Below are positions 1 through 6,945 of a DNA stretch of 15,212 nucleotides, in pieces. Made by a program: the position numbers and the translations under genes. The stretch lies in the NCBI GenBank assembly GCA_902363875.1, contig CABJBO010000038.1, forward strand, positions 1-15,212, read 5' to 3'. How positions within the stretch are numbered: position 1 is the stretch's first letter; each line of letters opens with the position of its first letter. The DNA comes from Coriobacteriaceae bacterium (GTDB lineage Bacteria > Actinomycetota > Coriobacteriia > Coriobacteriales > Coriobacteriaceae). The notes under the pieces were generated by a model. That model saw nothing but the letters and a program-made list of their open reading frames with translations. It was not told where the DNA came from and did not search any database.

Positions 1-1
1 T

Positions 2-85
2 CATGCCGCCGAAGTTGAAAGGCAGATTGCCGCTCTGGCGGGCTTGCAGCGTCAAGCCGTTACGCGGTTTGGTAAAACCGCGTAA
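2..85 (+). CDS. Possible 3' end of an unidentified gene (partial)
   Basis: A plus-strand frame is open from the left edge to a TAA at 83-85. It encodes about 27 residues ending in ...RQAVTRFGKTA. First codon positions are rich in G, as in real genes, and the stop lies four bases before the end of livF on the other strand, which fits a convergent pair. No family can be named from so short a tail. The minus-strand reading of the same codons (55 down to 2) is also open and GC-rich at third positions, but it has no plausible start or ribosome binding site. Which strand codes here is therefore uncertain. Confidence 0.35.
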   Translation, partial: HAAEVERQIAALAGLQRQAVTRFGKTA

Positions 86-86
86 C
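59..86. terminator. Perfect 12-bp inverted repeat at the end of livF
   Basis: Bases 59-70 pair perfectly with 75-86 around a GGTA loop. The hairpin begins four bases past the livF stop codon and overlaps the end of the possible incoming plus-strand gene, as expected of a bidirectional terminator between convergent genes. Neither strand has a clear run of T after the stem, so it may instead be an RNA 3'-end stabiliser. Confidence 0.5.
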
Positions 87-89
87 TAG

Positions 90-803
90 TTAACCGCCCA
101 GGTAGGCTTTGCGGACGTTATCGTCGTGCAGAAGCTCTTGCCCCGTGCCGGTCATGGTGATCTTGCCGGTCTCGAGCACGTAGCCGCGCGTGGCAATCGA
201 GAGCGCCATCTGCGCGTTCTGCTCGACCAGAAGCACCGTGGTACCGGCCTTGTGCAGATCCTCGACAATCTGGAAGATCTGCTCAATCAGAATCGGCGCC
301 AAGCCCATGGAAGGCTCGTCGAGCATGAGCAGCTTGGGGTTGCTCATAAGAGCGCGGCCCATAACGAGCATCTGCTGCTCGCCGCCCGAAAGGGTGCCGG
401 CGACCTGGCGACGGCGCTCCTTAAGGCGCGGGAACTGCTCGTAGACGCGCTCAAGACCCGGAGCCACCGTGGACTTGGGCTGCGTGTAGGCGCCCATCTC
501 CAGGTTCTCCTCGACCGTCATCTGCAAAAAGGCGCGACGGCCCTCGGGGACCTGAGCCAGGCCCTTACCAACCAGCTTATCGGCGGGCGTATGAGTAATG
601 TCCTCACCCATAAACTTGATGGAGCCGGTCTTGGAGCGCAGCAGGCCCGAGACCGTCTTGAGCGTTGTGGACTTGCCGGCACCGTTCGCACCGATCAGGG
701 CCACGATCTCGCCCTCGTTAACGTTAAAGGAGATGTCCTTGATGGCGTGGATGGCGCCGTACCAGACGTTGATGTTGTAGACGGAAAGCATCGGCTCTGC
801 CAT
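90..803 (-). CDS. livF: Branched-chain amino acid ABC transporter, ATP-binding protein LivF
   Basis: This is one of the two cytoplasmic ATPases that power branched-chain amino acid uptake; it pairs with LivG beneath the LivH/LivM membrane pore. The 237-residue length is normal for LivF. Visible motifs are Walker A GANGAGKST (residues 38-46), the Q-loop/PEGRR segment around 84-90, the signature LSGGEQQ (138-144), Walker B LLMLDEP (158-164) and the switch segment VEQN near 194-197. The glutamine where most ABC ATPases carry the switch histidine is typical of LivF. The ATG at 803 directly follows the livG TAA with no gap, and a GGGGGAG ribosome binding site lies inside the end of livG, so the two are probably translationally coupled. 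It is the last gene of the livJHMGF cluster. Confidence 0.95.
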   Translation of the reverse strand: MAEPMLSVYNINVWYGAIHAIKDISFNVNEGEIVALIGANGAGKSTTLKTVSGLLRSKTGSIKFMGEDITHTPADKLVGKGLAQVPEGRRAFLQMTVEENLEMGAYTQPKSTVAPGLERVYEQFPRLKERRRQVAGTLSGGEQQMLVMGRALMSNPKLLMLDEPSMGLAPILIEQIFQIVEDLHKAGTTVLLVEQNAQMALSIATRGYVLETGKITMTGTGQELLHDDNVRKAYLGG

Positions 804-1664
804 TTAGTTCTCCCCCTTATCCTGCTTGCCCAGATACGCCTCGATAACAGCGTCGTTGTTCTGGATTTCCTCGGCCGTGCCCTTGGCGATGACCTTACCA
901 AAGTTGAGCACGCAGATGCCCTCGCAGATGTTCATAACGAGCGACATATCATGCTCGATAAGCATGATGGCAATGCCAAAGGTGTCGCGAATCTTGACGA
1001 TGTTCTCCATGAGCTCGGCGGTCTCGGACGGGTTCATGCCGGCGGCAGGCTCGTCAAGCAGCAGTAGCTTGGGGTTGGTGGCAAGCGCGCGGACAATCTC
1101 CAGACGACGCTGGGCACCATAAGGCAGCGAACCGGCCTGCTCATTTGCCAGATGCTCCATATCAAAGATGGAGAGCAGCTCCATGGCGCGCTCATGGGCG
1201 GCCTTCTCGTGCTTCCAATACGTCGGCAGGCGCAGCACGCCCTCAAAGCCGGAGTAACGCTCCTGGTTATGCAGGCCGACCTTAACGTTATCCTCCACCG
1301 TCATGGTGTTGAACAGGCGGATGTTCTGGAACGTACGGGCAATGCCCATGCGGTTGACCTGGTAGACCGACTTGCCCGAGGTGTCCTCACCGTCGAGCAG
1401 GATGGTGCCGTGCGTGGGCTGATACACCTTGGTGAGCAGGTTGAAGACCGTGGTCTTTCCGGCACCGTTGGGGCCGATCAGACCGGCGATCTCGGTCTTG
1501 CCGATAGTCAGGCTAAAGTCGTCGACTGCCTTAAGGCCACCGAACTCAATGCCCAGGTGGATGCACTCGAGCGCCGGGCGCTGGCCCAAGTCGCGGTCGG
1601 GAACGATGGCGCCAGAAGGATACGGGACCATCTTGCCCTTGTTGAACTCAAACTTACTGGGCAT
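804..1664 (-). CDS. livG: Branched-chain amino acid ABC transporter, ATP-binding protein LivG
   Basis: This is the second ATPase of the Liv importer. With the start at 1664 the protein has 286 residues. Walker A GPNGAGKTT is at 64-72. It is followed by the LivG-type signature LPYGAQRRLE in place of the usual LSGGQ, Walker B LLLLDEP, and the switch IEHDM. About 30 residues precede the usual LivG start (ALECIHLGIEFGG), a short N-terminal extension of unknown role. The ATG at 1664 is preferred over an upstream TTG at 1691 because a near-perfect AAGGAGG ribosome binding site (1674-1680) lies nine bases before it. The gene overlaps the end of livM by 11 bases and abuts livF. Confidence 0.95.
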   Translation of the reverse strand: MPSKFEFNKGKMVPYPSGAIVPDRDLGQRPALECIHLGIEFGGLKAVDDFSLTIGKTEIAGLIGPNGAGKTTVFNLLTKVYQPTHGTILLDGEDTSGKSVYQVNRMGIARTFQNIRLFNTMTVEDNVKVGLHNQERYSGFEGVLRLPTYWKHEKAAHERAMELLSIFDMEHLANEQAGSLPYGAQRRLEIVRALATNPKLLLLDEPAAGMNPSETAELMENIVKIRDTFGIAIMLIEHDMSLVMNICEGICVLNFGKVIAKGTAEEIQNNDAVIEAYLGKQDKGEN

Positions 1665-2733
1665 CGGCTGCCACCTCCTTCTTGGAAGCAAAGCGGTCCT
1701 TAATGCGTGCGAAGAACGCCTTGAGCTGCGGGTTGTTGGTAAAGATCATGACCAGGATCAACACGATGGCGTAGATGAGCATGCGGTAGTCCGAGAACTG
1801 ACGGAGCAGCTCGGGGAGCACCGTAAGCAGTGCGGCCGCGATGACGGAACCGCGCATGTTGCCCAGACCACCCAGGACCACGAACACCAGGATGAGGATG
1901 GACGTGTTGAAGTCGAACTTGGTGGCGGAGAGCTGCGAGAAGTTACCGCCGAAGAGGGCTCCGGCAGCACCGGCGAGGGCGGCGGAAACCACGAAGGCGA
2001 TCATGCGGTACTCGGTGACGGAGATGCCTACGGACTCGGCTGCAATCTTGTTATCGCGCACGGCCATGATGGCACGGCCGGTACGGCTGCGCACCAGGTT
2101 GAGCACGATCACGAGTGCGACCATGACCAAGATGGCACCGGCAAGGAAGGTCGAGTACGTCGACACGCCCGAGGCGCCCTGGGCGCCCTTGATGATGGCG
2201 GTGCCGTCCTCGAGCAGGTGCAGGTCGTCGATCGTGGAGTTGCCCGTGATGTTAAAGATCACATGCAGGCCGTGGGAGTCGACGCCCACGATAAGGCAGG
2301 TGACGATCTCTTTGATAATCTCGCCAAAGGCCAGCGTCACGATAGCCAGGTAATCGCCGCTCAGGCGAAGGACCGGGATGCCGATCAAGAAGCCCAGGAT
2401 GGCGGCAGCGATGGCGCCGACCACGATGCTGATGACAAGACGTATCGGATCGGAGGGAACGGCGCTCTCGAGGGCGACCGCGGTAACGATGCCTGTATAG
2501 GCGCCGACGCTCATAAAGCCCGCGTGGCCCAGCGACAAGTCGCCCGCGATGCCGACGACGAGGTTAAGGGAGATAGCCATGACGATATAGGCCGTGATGG
2601 GAACCAGCTGACCGGCGATCATGCGCGGAATCATGTGGTTAGACTGCATAAAGAACACGATGGCGAACGCCACAAGGCACATGGCGTACGTAACAAAGTC
2701 GTGACGCGTCTGCTTGTCTTTAAGAAACTTCAT
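1654..2733 (-). CDS. livM: Branched-chain amino acid ABC transporter, permease LivM
   Basis: This is one of two integral-membrane subunits forming the Liv translocation pore. The 359-residue product starts with a short charged segment (MKFLKDKQTRHD). It then carries repeated hydrophobic helices, the conserved LSLGHAGFMSVGAYTG block near residues 66-81, the LRLSGDYLAIVTLAFGEI block that marks LivM permeases, and the cytoplasmic EAA-like loop around GRAIMAVRDNKIAAESVGI. The chosen ATG at 2733 has an AGGTG ribosome binding site six bases upstream. A GTG at 2742, directly after the livH TAG, is an alternative that adds three residues. The gene follows livH with six bases between stop and start (none if the GTG is used) and overlaps livG by 11 bases. 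Confidence 0.95.
   Translation of the reverse strand: MKFLKDKQTRHDFVTYAMCLVAFAIVFFMQSNHMIPRMIAGQLVPITAYIVMAISLNLVVGIAGDLSLGHAGFMSVGAYTGIVTAVALESAVPSDPIRLVISIVVGAIAAAILGFLIGIPVLRLSGDYLAIVTLAFGEIIKEIVTCLIVGVDSHGLHVIFNITGNSTIDDLHLLEDGTAIIKGAQGASGVSTYSTFLAGAILVMVALVIVLNLVRSRTGRAIMAVRDNKIAAESVGISVTEYRMIAFVVSAALAGAAGALFGGNFSQLSATKFDFNTSILILVFVVLGGLGNMRGSVIAAALLTVLPELLRQFSDYRMLIYAIVLILVMIFTNNPQLKAFFARIKDRFASKKEVAADAQ
1674..1680 (-). promoter_or_regulatory. Ribosome binding site that fixes the livG start
   Basis: The minus strand reads AAGGAGG nine bases before the ATG at 1664 and lies inside the 3' end of livM. It sits too far inside a longer frame beginning with TTG at 1691 to serve that codon, so it decides the start. 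Confidence 0.85.
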
Positions 2734-2742
2734 AACGCTCAC

Positions 2743-3624
2743 CTACACCTTCTCGGGGACGTACTTGCCCAAGAGGCCGGCAGGCTTGACGAGCAGGACG
2801 ATGATCAAAACACCAAAGACGATGGAGTTGGCAAGGCTCGTGGAAATATAAGCCTGTGCCATCGCCTCGATGATACCGATGAGAATGCCACCGACAAAGG
2901 CACCGGGGATGGAGCCGATGCCACCGAAGACAGCGGCATCGAAGGCCTTGATGCCAGGCATGGCACCCGTCGTGGGCTGCAGCACCGGCGAGTAGGAGCA
3001 CAGCAGCACGCCGGCGATGGCGGCAAGGGCGGAGCCGATGGCGAACGTCATCGAGATGGTGCGGTTGACGTTGATGCCCATGAGCTGAGCGGCGGCCTTG
3101 TCCTCGGACACGGCGCGCATGGCTTTGCCCATCTTGGTCTTGCCTGTAAAGAACATCAGGCCGGCCATGATAACCAGGCAGGCGACGATGGTGACGAGCG
3201 AGACGGCGCTTACGTTGAACTTGGCCAAGAACTCCGGCACCTGGAAGGTGACGAGCGAAGTGAAGTTCTTGGGCGTGGCGCCCCACAGAAGCTGCGCGGC
3301 GTTCTGCAGGAAGTAAGACACGCCGATGGCCGTGATCAGAACGGCCAGAGGGCCTGCTTGGCGCAGCGGCTTGTATGCCAGACCCTCGATGAGAACACCG
3401 AGAACCGTGCAGACCACACAAGAGAGAATTACAGATGCCCAGCCCGGGAGGCCGAGGTACGACGTGGCGCAGAACGAGACATAGGCACCGACCATGATGA
3501 CGTCGCCGTGAGCGAAGTTCAGCATCTTGGCGATACCGTAGACCATGGTGTAGCCCAACGCGATGATGGCGTAGACGCTGCCCATGGACAGGCCGTTGAC
3601 CAGGTATTGGATAAAGACTGTCAT
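2743..3624 (-). CDS. livH: Branched-chain amino acid ABC transporter, permease LivH
   Basis: This is the partner permease to LivM in the Liv pore. The 293-residue protein begins MTVFIQYLVNGLSMGSVYAI, the classic LivH N-terminus. It contains the conserved MVYGIAKMLNFAHGDVIMVG region around residues 26-45, multiple membrane helices, and the EAA-type loop MGKAMRAVSEDKAAAQLMGI. An in-frame extension to 3717 exists, but the start at 3624 is supported by an AAAGGGGG ribosome binding site at 3634-3641 and by family length. livH opens the tightly packed livHMGF block. It is separated from livJ by 139 bases holding two hairpins, which may set different levels for the binding protein and the membrane complex. 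Confidence 0.95.
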   Translation of the reverse strand: MTVFIQYLVNGLSMGSVYAIIALGYTMVYGIAKMLNFAHGDVIMVGAYVSFCATSYLGLPGWASVILSCVVCTVLGVLIEGLAYKPLRQAGPLAVLITAIGVSYFLQNAAQLLWGATPKNFTSLVTFQVPEFLAKFNVSAVSLVTIVACLVIMAGLMFFTGKTKMGKAMRAVSEDKAAAQLMGINVNRTISMTFAIGSALAAIAGVLLCSYSPVLQPTTGAMPGIKAFDAAVFGGIGSIPGAFVGGILIGIIEAMAQAYISTSLANSIVFGVLIIVLLVKPAGLLGKYVPEKV

Positions 3625-3633
3625 GTTCCACAT

Positions 3634-3641
3634 CCCCCTTT
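3634..3641 (-). promoter_or_regulatory. Ribosome binding site that fixes the livH start
   Basis: The minus strand reads AAAGGGGG nine bases before the ATG at 3624. An ATG at 3633, three codons upstream, is immediately adjacent to the G run and could not use it. This supports the shorter start. Confidence 0.75.
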
Positions 3642-3670
3642 CGAATAGGTTTCCAGTTGATGTATGAAAC

Positions 3671-3690
3671 AGGGACGTTACATCGTCCCT
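3671..3690 (-). repeat. Hairpin 2 in the livJ-livH gap
   Basis: The seven bases 3671-3677 (AGGGACG) pair perfectly with 3684-3690 around a six-base loop. On the minus-strand transcript the stem is followed by GTTTCAT, a poor T tract. It lies just downstream of a second hairpin and 47 bases before livH. It is a candidate partial terminator or RNA-processing structure. Confidence 0.5.
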
Positions 3691-3700
3691 AGATACCAAG

Positions 3701-3732
3701 CAAGCAGGGAAGGCCAAAACCTCCCCTGCTTG
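3701..3732 (-). terminator. Hairpin 1 after livJ: 13-bp stem, attenuator or stabiliser
   Basis: Bases 3701-3713 pair with 3720-3732 with one A-C mismatch and a six-base loop. The stem starts about 32 bases past the livJ stop. It lacks a strong T run on the minus strand, so full termination is unlikely. In many binding-protein operons such a stem protects the upstream message or lets only part of transcription continue, raising binding-protein yield over the membrane subunits. That role is inferred here. Confidence 0.55.
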
Positions 3733-3763
3733 GGATCAAAACCGCTCTATGTAAGGCGGCCTA

Positions 3764-4951
3764 TTAGGCCTGTACGTACTTGCCGTCGGTGATGACGTAC
3801 GCCGTGGGCTCCTTCTGGACCTGACCCTTATCGTTCCAGGTGAGCTTGCCGGTCAGACCGTCAACGGTAATCTTGAGCATAGCCTTGGACAGCTTCTCGG
3901 CGACCTCGGTCGGGTCGGCGTCGACACCAAGACCGGCCTCCTTGAGGGCCTCGGCCACCGCGTGCACGCCGTCGTAGGCGTCAGCGGCAAACTGGTCGGG
4001 GGTATCGCCGTACTTATCCTTGTAAGCGTTAACGAAGTCGGCGTTCTTCTCGTCGTCGGCGGAGAACGGGGTCATGAGTAGCAGACCCTCGGCAAGAGAG
4101 GTGTCGAAGCCCTCAACGCCCAGGATGCCGTCCATGCCGTCGCAGCCCATCATCTTGACGTCGTAGCCCATGTCCTTGGCGTTCTTGAGCAGGACGGACG
4201 CCGGCGTGTAGTAGATCGGCGCAAAAATCATGGTGGCGCCTGCCTGCTTGGCCTTGGTCAGCTGGTTGGTAAAGCTCGTGGCGGAGTCGTCCTTAAAGGT
4301 CTCCTCGTCGACAATCTCGAGCTTGGACTCAGCAGCCTGAACCTTAAAGGCATCCGCGACACCCGAAGAATAGGCGTCGCCGGAGTTATAGAACAGCACG
4401 AACTTCTCGTCCGCATACTTCTGCGCCAGGAACTTGGCAGCGTTGACGCCCTGGTTGGGGTCGGTAAAGCAAACCTGGAAGACGCAATCCTTGCCGTCAG
4501 TGACGTCCTCGGAGGACGCGGACGGGGTGATCATGAACGTCTTGGGGTCGTTACCGCACTCGGCGGCAACGGCAACCGACGCACCCGTGGTGGTCGGGCC
4601 GACAAGGGCCTGCATGCCCCAGTCGAGCAGGGTGTTGAAGGCGTTAACGGCCTTCTCGCCGTCGGCCTGGTCATCCTCGGCCTTGCTGGCAAGCGGCAGC
4701 TCCTTGGTCGAGAAATCCTTGCAGCCAAGCTCGACACCCTGGGTAACGGACTTGCCGTAAGACGCGGCGGCACCGGTCAGCGGGCCGATGGTGCCGATCT
4801 TAAACGAAGCATCGCTCGAAGCGGAACCGCCGTCGCCGCCGTTAGAGGAGCAGCCAGCTAGAATGGACATCGCCCCCAGACCTGCTGCGCTCGCGATAAC
4901 GCTCCTGCGATTCATTACAGGGTTAAATGACTTACCGGTGAGGCTCGACAT
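3764..4951 (-). CDS. livJ: Branched-chain amino acid ABC transporter, substrate-binding lipoprotein LivJ/LivK
   Basis: This is the extracellular binding protein that captures branched-chain amino acids (or related ligands) and delivers them to LivHM. The 395-residue protein has an N-terminal signal with a twin-arginine pair (NRRSVIAS, residues 14-21), a hydrophobic stretch, and a lipobox SILAGC with the acylated cysteine at 34, followed by a Gly/Ser/Asp-rich linker. The mature part has the family opening FKIGTIGPLTGAAASYGKS and the type I periplasmic-binding fold layout, ending in VITDGKYVQA. The start at 4951 has an AGGAG site six bases upstream (4958-4962); the internal ATG at 4915 has none. 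Exact ligand cannot be read from sequence. A degenerate fragment of a related gene lies at 5223-5354. Confidence 0.93.
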   Translation of the reverse strand: MSSLTGKSFNPVMNRRSVIASAAGLGAMSILAGCSSNGGDGGSASSDASFKIGTIGPLTGAAASYGKSVTQGVELGCKDFSTKELPLASKAEDDQADGEKAVNAFNTLLDWGMQALVGPTTTGASVAVAAECGNDPKTFMITPSASSEDVTDGKDCVFQVCFTDPNQGVNAAKFLAQKYADEKFVLFYNSGDAYSSGVADAFKVQAAESKLEIVDEETFKDDSATSFTNQLTKAKQAGATMIFAPIYYTPASVLLKNAKDMGYDVKMMGCDGMDGILGVEGFDTSLAEGLLLMTPFSADDEKNADFVNAYKDKYGDTPDQFAADAYDGVHAVAEALKEAGLGVDADPTEVAEKLSKAMLKITVDGLTGKLTWNDKGQVQKEPTAYVITDGKYVQA

Positions 4952-4972
4952 GCGGCTCTCCTCTCACATCTC

Positions 4973-5018
4973 GTCGGGTTTTGGTTACCCGACAGGCCAT
5001 CCTTCGCCGTGTTCGGCG
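4973..5018 (-). promoter_or_regulatory. Two-hairpin leader upstream of livJ
   Basis: On the minus-strand transcript, a 5-bp GC stem (5014-5018 with 5005-5009, four-base loop) is followed by a perfect 7-bp stem GTCGGGT/ACCCGAC (4987-4993 with 4973-4979, seven-base loop). The second stem ends about ten bases before the livJ ribosome binding site at 4958-4962. There is no T tract, so it is not a terminator. It could stabilise the message or be part of a cis-regulatory RNA. I do not recognise it as a named riboswitch class. Confidence 0.4.
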
Positions 5019-5026
5019 TTCGCAAA

Positions 5027-5067
5027 ATAGTAGACGCTTTAGTTAGGAAAAGTGGCGATTATTTCAA
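5027..5067 (-). promoter_or_regulatory. Candidate livJ promoter in an AT-rich zone
   Basis: The spacer from about 5024 to 5160 is conspicuously AT-rich compared with flanking genes. On the minus strand a TTGAAA at 5067-5062 is followed 16 bases later by TAACTA (5045-5040), and a TACTAT lies at 5032-5027. None makes a perfect pair, so the exact promoter is uncertain. Either choice puts the start of transcription ahead of the two leader hairpins. Confidence 0.3.
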
Positions 5068-5138
5068 CTTTTCTTTGGATTTGTTCATTTATCCATATTT
5101 CTGCGTATTTCTATTGGTTTATGCAGTTTAGCCACTTT
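5049..5138. repeat. Separated inverted repeat AAAGTGGC / GCCACTTT
   Basis: The eight bases at 5049-5056 recur as an exact inverted copy at 5131-5138, with centres 82 bases apart, bracketing the AT-rich stretch upstream of livJ. One copy falls within the putative livJ promoter. The arrangement could be a pair of operator half-sites for a looping regulator, but an eight-base match this far apart could also be chance. Confidence 0.25.
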
Positions 5139-5154
5139 ATTGTGTAAAAGTAAT

Positions 5155-5222
5155 GTTTCCATTCCGTTACAAGCGCCCCTGTCCTGATTAAAACAGCCTC
5201 ACCGACCGCGTTTTGTACGCAC
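5155..5222. other. Spacer between AT-rich promoter zone and livJ remnant
   Basis: Together with 4952-5154 and the livJ remnant this makes up the 619-base divergent spacer between livJ and hom. I see no open frame with a usable start, no RNA gene and no strong hairpin in this piece. Confidence 0.5.
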
Positions 5223-5354
5223 CTATGCGGCGATGTACTTGCCGTCCTAAATCACCGAAGTCAGCGTTCTTCTCGCCGTCGGCGGAGAACGGTGACATGA
5301 GCAGCACACCCTCGGCAAGAGAGGTGTCGAAGCCCTCGGACCGTTCATGCCGTC
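5223..5354 (-). pseudogene. Decayed fragment of a second livJ-like binding-protein gene
   Basis: Bases 5256-5337 match 4033-4114 inside livJ with about 76 of 82 identical and no gaps, including a 30-base exact stretch (5308-5337 with 4085-4114). Translated on the minus strand this reads EGFDTSLAEGVLLMSPFSAD followed by GEKNADF, against EGFDTSLAEGLLLMTPFSAD and DEKNADF in LivJ. The end also matches the LivJ C-terminus, reading VI-stop-DGKYIAA-stop against VITDGKYVQA-stop. Between NADF and VI the middle of the gene is missing; a ten-base deletion near 5339 and a TAG at 5247-5249 also break the frame. No start or ribosome binding site remains. The conservative amino acid changes suggest descent from a once-functional paralogue or an allele from another strain. 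Confidence 0.85.
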
Positions 5355-5510
5355 TCTTGCGGTACAGGGCAAACCTTATGGTGCAAACGTTGACAGTTTG
5401 TTACGGAGTTCCGTTTGTAGCGAGCATGTTTCCAATGTTTCCGCAGCGTTTCGGGGGTGTCGTTTTGTGCGACTCCTGTTGCCTGGCGAGCACGCGCCCT
5501 CGGTTCACGC

Positions 5511-5516
5511 TAGAAT
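5511..5516 (+). promoter_or_regulatory. Possible -10 element for hom
   Basis: TAGAAT at 5511-5516 is one base off the TATAAT consensus and lies 55 bases upstream of the hom ATG. No good -35 box sits at the right distance (GAGCAC at 17 bases). An isolated TTGACA at 5390-5395 is too far upstream to pair with it and has only a poor TTTGTA partner of its own. Confidence 0.3.
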
Positions 5517-5570
5517 GCACTCAACCTTTAAGCGGTTAATCCATCCATAAGATGCACGAAGGAGCTATCT

Positions 5571-6914
5571 ATGAGCGAACCCCTGCGCACCGTGAACGTC
5601 GGCCTCATCGGTCTGGGAACCGTCGGCGGCGGCGTGGCCCGTCTGATCAAGAGCCACCACGATGAGTACCTGGCCGCCTACGGCATCGACCTTAAGCTGA
5701 CCCGCGCCTGCGCGCTTGCCTGGGAGCAGGCCGAAGCCGCCGGTATTGAGCGCGAGGCCTTTACGAGCGACTGGCACGACGTCGTCACCGACCCCGCCGT
5801 CGATATCGTCGTCGAGCTCATCGGCGGCGAGCACCCCGCGACCGAAATCTTCACTACCGCCTTCGAGAACGGCAAGCACGTCGTCTCTGCCAACAAGGCC
5901 CTGCTGGGCCGTCATGTCGAGACGCTCGCCGAGAAGGCGCGCGCGTGCGGCGTGCAGATTAAGTGCGAGGCCAGCTGCGGCGGTGGCATCCCCATTGTCA
6001 GCACGCTCGAGCACGACCTGGTGGGCAACAAGATCCTGACCATCGCTGGCATTCTCAACGGCACCACCAACTACATCCTGTCGCGCATGGACGCCGAGGG
6101 CGCCGATTACGCTGACGTGCTCGCCGACGCCCAGGCAAAGGGCTATGCCGAGGCCGACCCGTCCGCCGACGTCGACGGCTTCGACGCCGCCAGCAAGACG
6201 GCGATCCTCGCCTCCATCGGCTTTGGCACCCGCGTGACCACCGACGACGTATACCAGCAGGGCATCCGCACCATCGGTGCCGAGGACATCGCCCAGGCCC
6301 GCGAGCTCGGTTACACCATCAAACTGCTCGGCATCGCCCGCAACACCGACGCTGGCGTCGACGTTCGCGTGCATCCCACGCTGATCCCCGCAGACCATAT
6401 GCTCGCCAAGGTCAACGGCGCCATGAACGCCGTCTACGTGGTAGGCGACGCCGTGGGCGAGACCATGTTCTACGGCGCGGGCGCAGGCTCCTTCCCCACC
6501 GCGAGCGCCGTCGTGGGCGATATCCTGTCGCTCTCCGAGCAGATCAGCCGCGGCGTGGCTCCGCTGCCCGAGATTGAGCCCTATGGCCACAACCTCGCCT
6601 TTAAGCCCATGGACGAGCTCCAGACCAAGTACTATGTGCGCCTGAAGGTCGCCGACCGCGTGGGCGCCCTGTCCGAGACGGTCGATATCTTTGCCAAGCA
6701 CAACATCTCGATCTCGCTCATCAACCAGGTCGAGGACGGCAAGTCGGGCGTCAGCGATGCCTGCTCGGTCATCTTCCTGACGCACCGCGCGCTCGAGAAG
6801 GACGTCCAGGCTGCCGCCGCCGAGCTTGCCAGCGTCGACTGCGTGGCCGAGGTCGCCAACGTCCTGCGCATCGAGGACGTCGAGGCTTGGACCGAAGGCG
6901 TCATGGCGAACTAG
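5571..6914 (+). CDS. hom: Homoserine dehydrogenase with C-terminal ACT domain
   Basis: The enzyme catalyses NAD(P)H-dependent reduction of aspartate semialdehyde to homoserine, the branch point to threonine, isoleucine and methionine. The 447-residue length matches the monofunctional Gram-positive type. The Rossmann nucleotide loop GLGTVGGGV is at 14-22, followed by SANKALL with the conserved lysine, the GILNGTTNYILSRM block, and the family signature around GYAEADPSADVDGFDAASK. The last 90 or so residues (YYVRLKVADRVGALSETVDI onward) form an ACT domain, the usual site of threonine feedback inhibition. An AAGGAG ribosome binding site at 5559-5564 lies six bases before the ATG. The gene stands alone, divergent from liv, with its own terminator. 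No thrB or thrC is adjacent. Confidence 0.96.
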   Translation: MSEPLRTVNVGLIGLGTVGGGVARLIKSHHDEYLAAYGIDLKLTRACALAWEQAEAAGIEREAFTSDWHDVVTDPAVDIVVELIGGEHPATEIFTTAFENGKHVVSANKALLGRHVETLAEKARACGVQIKCEASCGGGIPIVSTLEHDLVGNKILTIAGILNGTTNYILSRMDAEGADYADVLADAQAKGYAEADPSADVDGFDAASKTAILASIGFGTRVTTDDVYQQGIRTIGAEDIAQARELGYTIKLLGIARNTDAGVDVRVHPTLIPADHMLAKVNGAMNAVYVVGDAVGETMFYGAGAGSFPTASAVVGDILSLSEQISRGVAPLPEIEPYGHNLAFKPMDELQTKYYVRLKVADRVGALSETVDIFAKHNISISLINQVEDGKSGVSDACSVIFLTHRALEKDVQAAAAELASVDCVAEVANVLRIEDVEAWTEGVMAN

Positions 6915-6945
6915 TTCGGTTTACACCCCACAACGCATTTGCTCG

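Noticed and set aside
126..1067. A plus-strand frame of 313 codons opposite livF and livG
   Set aside because: It is a shadow of the two ATPase genes, with no motif and low-complexity composition.
1429..3648. A plus-strand frame of about 740 codons opposite livG, livM and livH
   Set aside because: The translation is a repetitive mix of His, Asp, Gly and Arg typical of antisense shadows in GC-rich DNA. The minus strand encodes well-conserved Liv permeases.
4936..4999. A possible leader peptide starting at the ATG at 4999 in the livJ leader
   Set aside because: The predicted peptide (MACRVTKTRRDVRGEPHV...) has no run of Leu, Ile or Val codons and no well-spaced ribosome binding site, so classic translational attenuation is not supported.
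5213..5539. A plus-strand frame of 108 codons in the liv/hom spacer
   Set aside because: Its first half is the antisense of the decayed livJ fragment, it has no ribosome binding site, and the rest overlaps the likely hom promoter.
5565..6785. A minus-strand frame of 406 codons opposite hom
   Set aside because: Its codons align with those of hom and the translation is Gly/Val/Asp/His-rich without a recognisable domain. hom is unambiguous.
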